Source: Zygnema circumcarinatum
Taxonomy: Eukaryota; Streptophyta; Zygnematophyceae; Zygnematales; Zygnemataceae
Reading direction: 5' to 3'
Length of the DNA stretch: 64,000 nucleotides
Assembly (NCBI GenBank): GCA_037447605.1
Contig: CM074816.1
Location: 428,605-492,604 of the forward strand
Below the pieces are notes generated by a model. The model made no database searches, was not told where the DNA came from, and worked only from the letters and a program-made list of their open reading frames with translations. The position numbers were made by a program, and so were the translations under genes. Shown piece after piece: positions 54,557 through 64,000 of the stretch (its first letter is position 1; each line of letters starts with the position of its first letter).

Positions 54557-57177
54557 TTAGGTCGGCTTATAGTACTTGCTTGGGACGAAGGGCATTTTTG
54601 TAACTGCCGCATCATTCACCTTTCCTCTCACGTTGACCTTCAGGGGCGTGCCGGCTTTATGGAACCCATTCTTCACATATCCCATGGAGATGTTCTTTTT
54701 CAAGCACGGACTGAAGCCGCCACTTGTCACCTCTCCAATGGTCTCCCCGCTCTCGTTCAGGATTGGAACATGACTCCTAGCAGGAGCCCCCCCTGAAACG
54801 AGCCCAATTCTCCTCTGAGAAGGACCCTCTGCCAGCTGCTTCAGAATGACATCCGCTCCAAGGAATCCCCCCTCAGAGCGCCTCCTTTTGCCAACAGTCC
54901 ATGCAAGACCGGCCTCTATGGGAGTGATGCTCTCGTTCAAGTCGTTGCCATACAGGCAAAGCCCTGCTTCCAGACGCAGGCTGTCCCTTGCACCTAGTCC
55001 TGTAAGGCGAATTTTATCCTCTCCCACCTCCAGCAGCTTCTTCGTCAGCTCCAACGCATGTTCATTTGGTACAGAAATCTCAAATCCGTCCTCACCAGTA
55101 TACCTGAAAACAGGTTCAAACAGGTTAAGAGTTCAGACATGAGTCGGTTTCCCAACCAAGCTCCCTTCTTCTGTTCCGGAAAACAGTACAGAACTAATGA
55201 GGAGCTCGCCACAGCATGCTTCTCAGTCCCATGGAAGGACAACTGCGGAAAACATGTGGACTCCGTAAGCAGAAGACCATTGTCGTTGCCGTGGGGTATA
55301 AATCCCGGATGCAAAAATGTAAAAATCAAGTACATGGGGGGCCTGAGGTCCAGTGGCTGTACAGGTTGACCTAGCTATGACTTTGAGATTATTTGCATTT
55401 TGGCTCTTTGTTTCATCAGTGATGCTAATAGGCTTGCCTACATGCTTAAGTTTTCAGATTGGGAATGTCTAACGCACAATCATTTAGCCACTAAAAACGA
55501 AAGAGAGGCGACATGAGTGAAGTTCATGAGCTATCTCTTGCAATAGATTCAGCAGAAAGTTCTGCAGACACATGCAAACATCATAGGATACCGAAAAAAA
55601 AGTGGTCATGACTTGCTTATCATGGTTAGTGAAAAAAACACTGCATTGCTAGATTAGACAGTTTGATATCCCAACAACCAATGAAGGGTCTCTAAAAAGG
55701 AGACTTGTACTGCAAAGTTTCAGCGCTGCATTTTGAAAAAGCTGCCCTAATGCATTTGTACCAAATATACCTGAGAGAATTACAATTTATAAAACATCCA
55801 GGCCGTAAACGGCACAACCCGTCATTTACGCTAACTTTGCCACAAACTGTTCCATAATAACTCATCGCTTGTGGCTTGCAAGAAGAAAAGGATAAGGAAC
55901 TGGCAACAGCACAATGCGTCACATCTTATTCTAAAAAATTCAAGGAAATAAGAGAGGGGCTGTTACAGACCCTGTCCGCGTGAGGAAGCACTCGACGCCG
56001 TTAATCGCCATCACGCGGAAGTCACTGAAGTACATGGTGCTCAAGTCAACGTCTGTAAGCTTCTGCAGACTGGGGGCGGCAAGGGGTCCCTGCAGGGCTA
56101 ACAGTGAGCGCTCGTCATGGATGTGCCAGTTAACATCCTTTCCTTCTGTCTTGTATGTGGAGAGATGCTTGTCAAAGTGAGCTGCACATACAGCCAAAAA
56201 TAAATTCATCACACCACGGCGTTCCTGCAAAAAAATGTCATCCTGAGTGCCTCATCCTTAGCATAGGCCAAAGGGACAAGTCAACTAGCTCACCGACGTT
56301 GACTGGCAGTAAAGTAAAAACAGTCTGATCTAAAAGCGCACCTTCCCTTGTCTTCTCTAATGCTTCCACGAATATGAAAGCGTTCCATGACTGCAGTTGT
56401 TATAATAAACCATCTAGACATTCTTAACAACTGACAATCTACCCAGCCAGTTTTGCTAAACGGACATCTCTTTCCCCTAGATCGTCTACCAAGTGTCCTA
56501 GCTAGCCAACTTCACTAACAAGGAACAAGGTCAGCAGAGAGGGGCTTACCAAGATCCTTCTCGCGACAACCTGCATTGACTACGAGATAGATATGCGCGT
56601 CGTCCACCTTAGTGACTACGGTATCATCAATAATACCCCCCTGCTCGTTGGTGATGACAGACAGCGAGCCAGTGCCCGGCTTCAAACCTGCAATGTCTCC
56701 CACTACGAGAGTTTCCAGAAAGGGAATGCAATCCTTGCCCTGCACAGCGCCATAACGCAGCTTTCAAAACAGGCTTGCAGGGCGGGCAATGGGCCGATTC
56801 CCAGTGGAAAGATATGCATTGCTGAGAATGGTTGTAGCTTAGAAGAAGGAAAGACGAAAATCATACGCCTCACTCTCTAGGTCAGAGTACGGCACCTTCA
56901 GGCTGAGGCCGCACATGTGGGAGACGTCGAAGATGCTGCCGTTGCTGCGGCAGTTAATCGTAGACTCAAGGATGCTGTCCTTGTACTGGATGGGCATGCT
57001 ATACCCTGCGAATGGCACCATTTTCCCGCCATTCTCCACGTGGAAGTCATACAAGGCCGTCTTCTTCAAGCTCTCGTCACTTGCAAAGCGGCGCACTCCC
57101 CCTTGCAGAGTCTCCCTGCTACTGCTGCTGCCTCGTTGAGCAAGCTTTGAAGACTGGAGGAGGGCGCGGCGCCACAT
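54557..57177 (-). CDS. GDT1: Glycine cleavage system T-protein (aminomethyltransferase), mitochondrial, 409 aa
   Basis: Exons, coding order: 57177-56896, 56739-56550, 56181-55971, 55103-54557 (TAA); 1,230 nt, phases matched, and length equal to plant T-proteins (~408 aa). The protein takes the aminomethyl group from lipoyl-H-protein and passes the methylene to tetrahydrofolate, releasing ammonia, in photorespiratory and one-carbon metabolism. The N-terminus ([20 protein letters not shown]) is an Arg/Ser-rich mitochondrial presequence. Conserved blocks: [87 protein letters not shown] and ITSGGFSP-type VTSGGFSP. The end KYYKPT matches plant enzymes. Divergent with EF-G across a 1.5-kb promoter-like region. 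Confidence 0.95.
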
Positions 57178-57374
57178 GGCGGCAGTGGAGTGGAAGATAT
57201 TAGGGTTTCACTGGGATATCCTTGCCCTAACTTTATCCCTTTGCTGCTACTCCTCTTGCTCTTCCTCCTCCAGCACAACTGCTCCTGCTGCTGAAGCGGA
57301 GGCCGAGACTCCATTGAGCGTAGTTGTGGCTAGACTAACCAACCACATCCTGACACGTCATCAAATAGTTAACA

Positions 57375-57393
57375 CGTGGCATCCCTTGATTGG
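57375..57393 (-). promoter_or_regulatory. ERSE-type site CCAAT-N9-CCACG
   Basis: On the minus strand CCAAT is followed after exactly nine bases by CCACG (plus strand CGTGG at 57375-57379, ATTGG at 57389-57393). This is the endoplasmic-reticulum stress element bound by NF-Y plus a bZIP factor. It lies about 200 bp upstream of the T-protein ATG and reads in that gene's direction. Confidence 0.5.
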
Positions 57394-58264
57394 CTTATTT
57401 CTCTCAAGCTGTGCGTTGAACGGAGACCTGCAGCGTGCTTGGAGCGGGGCCCCGCCTGCCCGCGGCCTCAGCGCAGGGGGGGAGCCTGGGGAGCGGGCGC
57501 TTCTGATTGGCCGAGGAGAGGGAACGGATTGGGGCGCTAACTGGACACATGGAGGCAACGCTCCCTTCTAGCCAATAAAAATAGAAAATTTTGCCACGTG
57601 ACGTGTCATAATTGGTGGAAAATAAGTACGTCTTCGCTTGACCAAATAGTTCATGTTTCTATGACGCAGTTACAGTTATATAACTAGCCGTTGTGACTTC
57701 GACTGCTTTTATGATGGAATCATTCGATATCTGGAACTGGATTGACATAGGAAGTCACATTGGACGGCGATTGCGATCGTCGCGCTGCGGCGTTGCCACG
57801 TTGTGCGTTTTCGGCCCTCCGATTGGCCGAAAATTGAAAATGCGCCAACGTGGACGAAATGCCCCGAAGCGAACCACAGGTGTGCAAGAGGGAATATTCG
57901 AATTTCTGGACGGAACTCAATAACTGCTGCAGAGAAATGACCGAATCTGCCCAATCCATGAAAATTTCTGCCGAACCGTTCGTTTCTGCTGCCCGTGAAT
58001 CCCAAACGAGAAATAGTTTTTGGATGCCAACGTGGACGAATCTCGAGCAAGAAATAGCGCATGGAATCTTTTTTTGGAGCGGGCAGGCTGCCCGTAAGAA
58101 AATAAAATCCCCTTTCACCCTTCCCTGGATAACGTTTGACATGGCGCCTTCCGGCTGGCCGACGGGAAAAAATTCGGCTGTCCGCAGAAGGGGTGTATGC
58201 TGCACATCGTACTTTCGTTTTTCGCGAGTATCCAATTGGAACATGTCACGCGTATTTTATTACA

Positions 58265-58283
58265 CGTGGCATTTCATCATTGG
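58265..58283 (-). promoter_or_regulatory. Second ERSE-type site CCAAT-N9-CCACG
   Basis: Same arrangement: plus-strand CGTGG at 58265-58269 and ATTGG at 58279-58283 with nine bases between. The surrounding ACACGTGGCAT matches the first site at 57372-57382. About 410 bp upstream of the EF-G ATG. Confidence 0.5.
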
Positions 58284-58689
58284 ATGATATCGCTTTTTAT
58301 GCTTCTTTTACATAATTTTTCCCAACTCACAAAATCTAACTAGAAATTGTATAATGACGTCATCTAACATCACAATATCCTCACCCGCCGCTCCCTCCAT
58401 ATAGCCGTCCTTCAAAACAAATTGATTTATCAAAACAATTGAACTGAGAGAATGGAACTGTCCCCGAGCCCTGTAACTGCGGCATGGCGAGGCTCAGCCA
58501 GGCGAGGCGTGCAGGGCAGCCGCGTGGCCGCCCGTCCGCCGCCACTTTGCTCCCTCCCTCCCTCTCTTCCTCCCCTTTTGACCCTTCACCCTCTCCCTCT
58601 ATCTTTCTGCATCCGCCTCTCCTTCCTACAGGCAACTGACTGACGGAATCAGAGTTAGGAGGCGAGACCGGAGGGAAAGTAGCAGAGCC

Positions 58690-63866
<5,177 letters not shown>

Positions 63867-64000
63867 GTGTGAATCCGTAACTGCCATTTGAAACTGTGTG
63901 GTCTGGGGGTAGTCCATGGGATGCTGAGAGGACCTCACATTCTTTGCCTATTAGCACCTCCCTTCCTAACTCCTTCCACCCTCTCCCTTCTCCTCCCCCC

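Larger units (their letters stand above)
57178..58689. other. Divergent promoter region, CCAAT- and G-box-rich
   Basis: Separates T-protein (minus) and EF-G (plus). Contains many ATTGG/CCAAT and CACGTG words (e.g. 57373, 57593, 58263), a repeated CCAACGTGGACGAA word at 57846 and 58028, and two exact ERSE-type sites. The open frames across 57690-58290 on both strands have no motif. I see no gene, though the even base composition leaves room for a non-coding RNA. Confidence 0.5.

Noticed and set aside
57693-58287. Overlapping open frames on both strands of the divergent promoter
   Set aside because: No start context, domain or phased exons; better explained as promoter DNA rich in CCAAT and G-box words.

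Overview
The window is nuclear DNA of a green-lineage eukaryote, most likely a streptophyte alga (zygnematophyte-like) or an early-diverging land plant. Genes have many short GT-AG introns. The protein set is plant-type: an ATX3/4/5-class trithorax methyltransferase, a PSAT1-type phospholipid:sterol acyltransferase, plant wax-synthase/ASAT-like MBOAT proteins, a group-A MAPKK, glycine cleavage T-protein, chloroplast EF-G with a transit peptide, and an F-box/MYND-type zinc finger. AAACCCTAA-type telo-boxes, long (GA)n/(CT)n and other microsatellites, and two 10-N gaps fit a draft plant or algal assembly. I cannot name the species.

Layout. 1-748: 3' end of a MYND-finger gene (+). 2277-2761: short pogo/Tigger-like DNA transposon ending 5 bp before the ATG of a nine-exon coiled-coil gene (2767-5896, +). 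7463-9284: five-exon gene of unknown family (-) with tandem duplications inside its exons. 5386-8374 is repeated almost perfectly at 10751-13737. The second copy carries only the 3' ends of these two genes and lies directly against an isolated C-terminal piece of a JMJ30/KDM8-like JmjC gene (13856-14184). 15445-16810: small secreted protein (+). 18099-20646: RPS15 (-). 21641 to about 32200: large ATX-like H3K4 methyltransferase (-). 34750-40216: PSAT1 (+, 15 exons). 41827-47857: three tandem intronless MBOAT genes (+). 49512-53545: MAPKK (-). 54557-57177: GDT/T-protein (-). 58690 to past the window: chloroplast EF-G (+).

Functional context. The most coherent group is the four neighbouring acyltransferase genes. 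PSAT1 makes sterol esters from phospholipid acyl groups, and the three MBOAT genes belong to the family that uses acyl-CoA to esterify sterols or long-chain alcohols. They may form a neutral-lipid/sterol-ester cluster. The MBOAT genes show mosaic near-identity that suggests gene conversion, and their upstream regions hold arrays of GTAC motifs at about 21-bp (two helical turn) spacing, the core of SBP-box/copper-response sites. The other genes are housekeeping or regulatory with no evident link.

Limits. Gene models were built by hand from open frames, splice signals and matching intron phases. Identities rest on recalled family motifs; no database search was possible. First exons and UTRs are the least certain parts.
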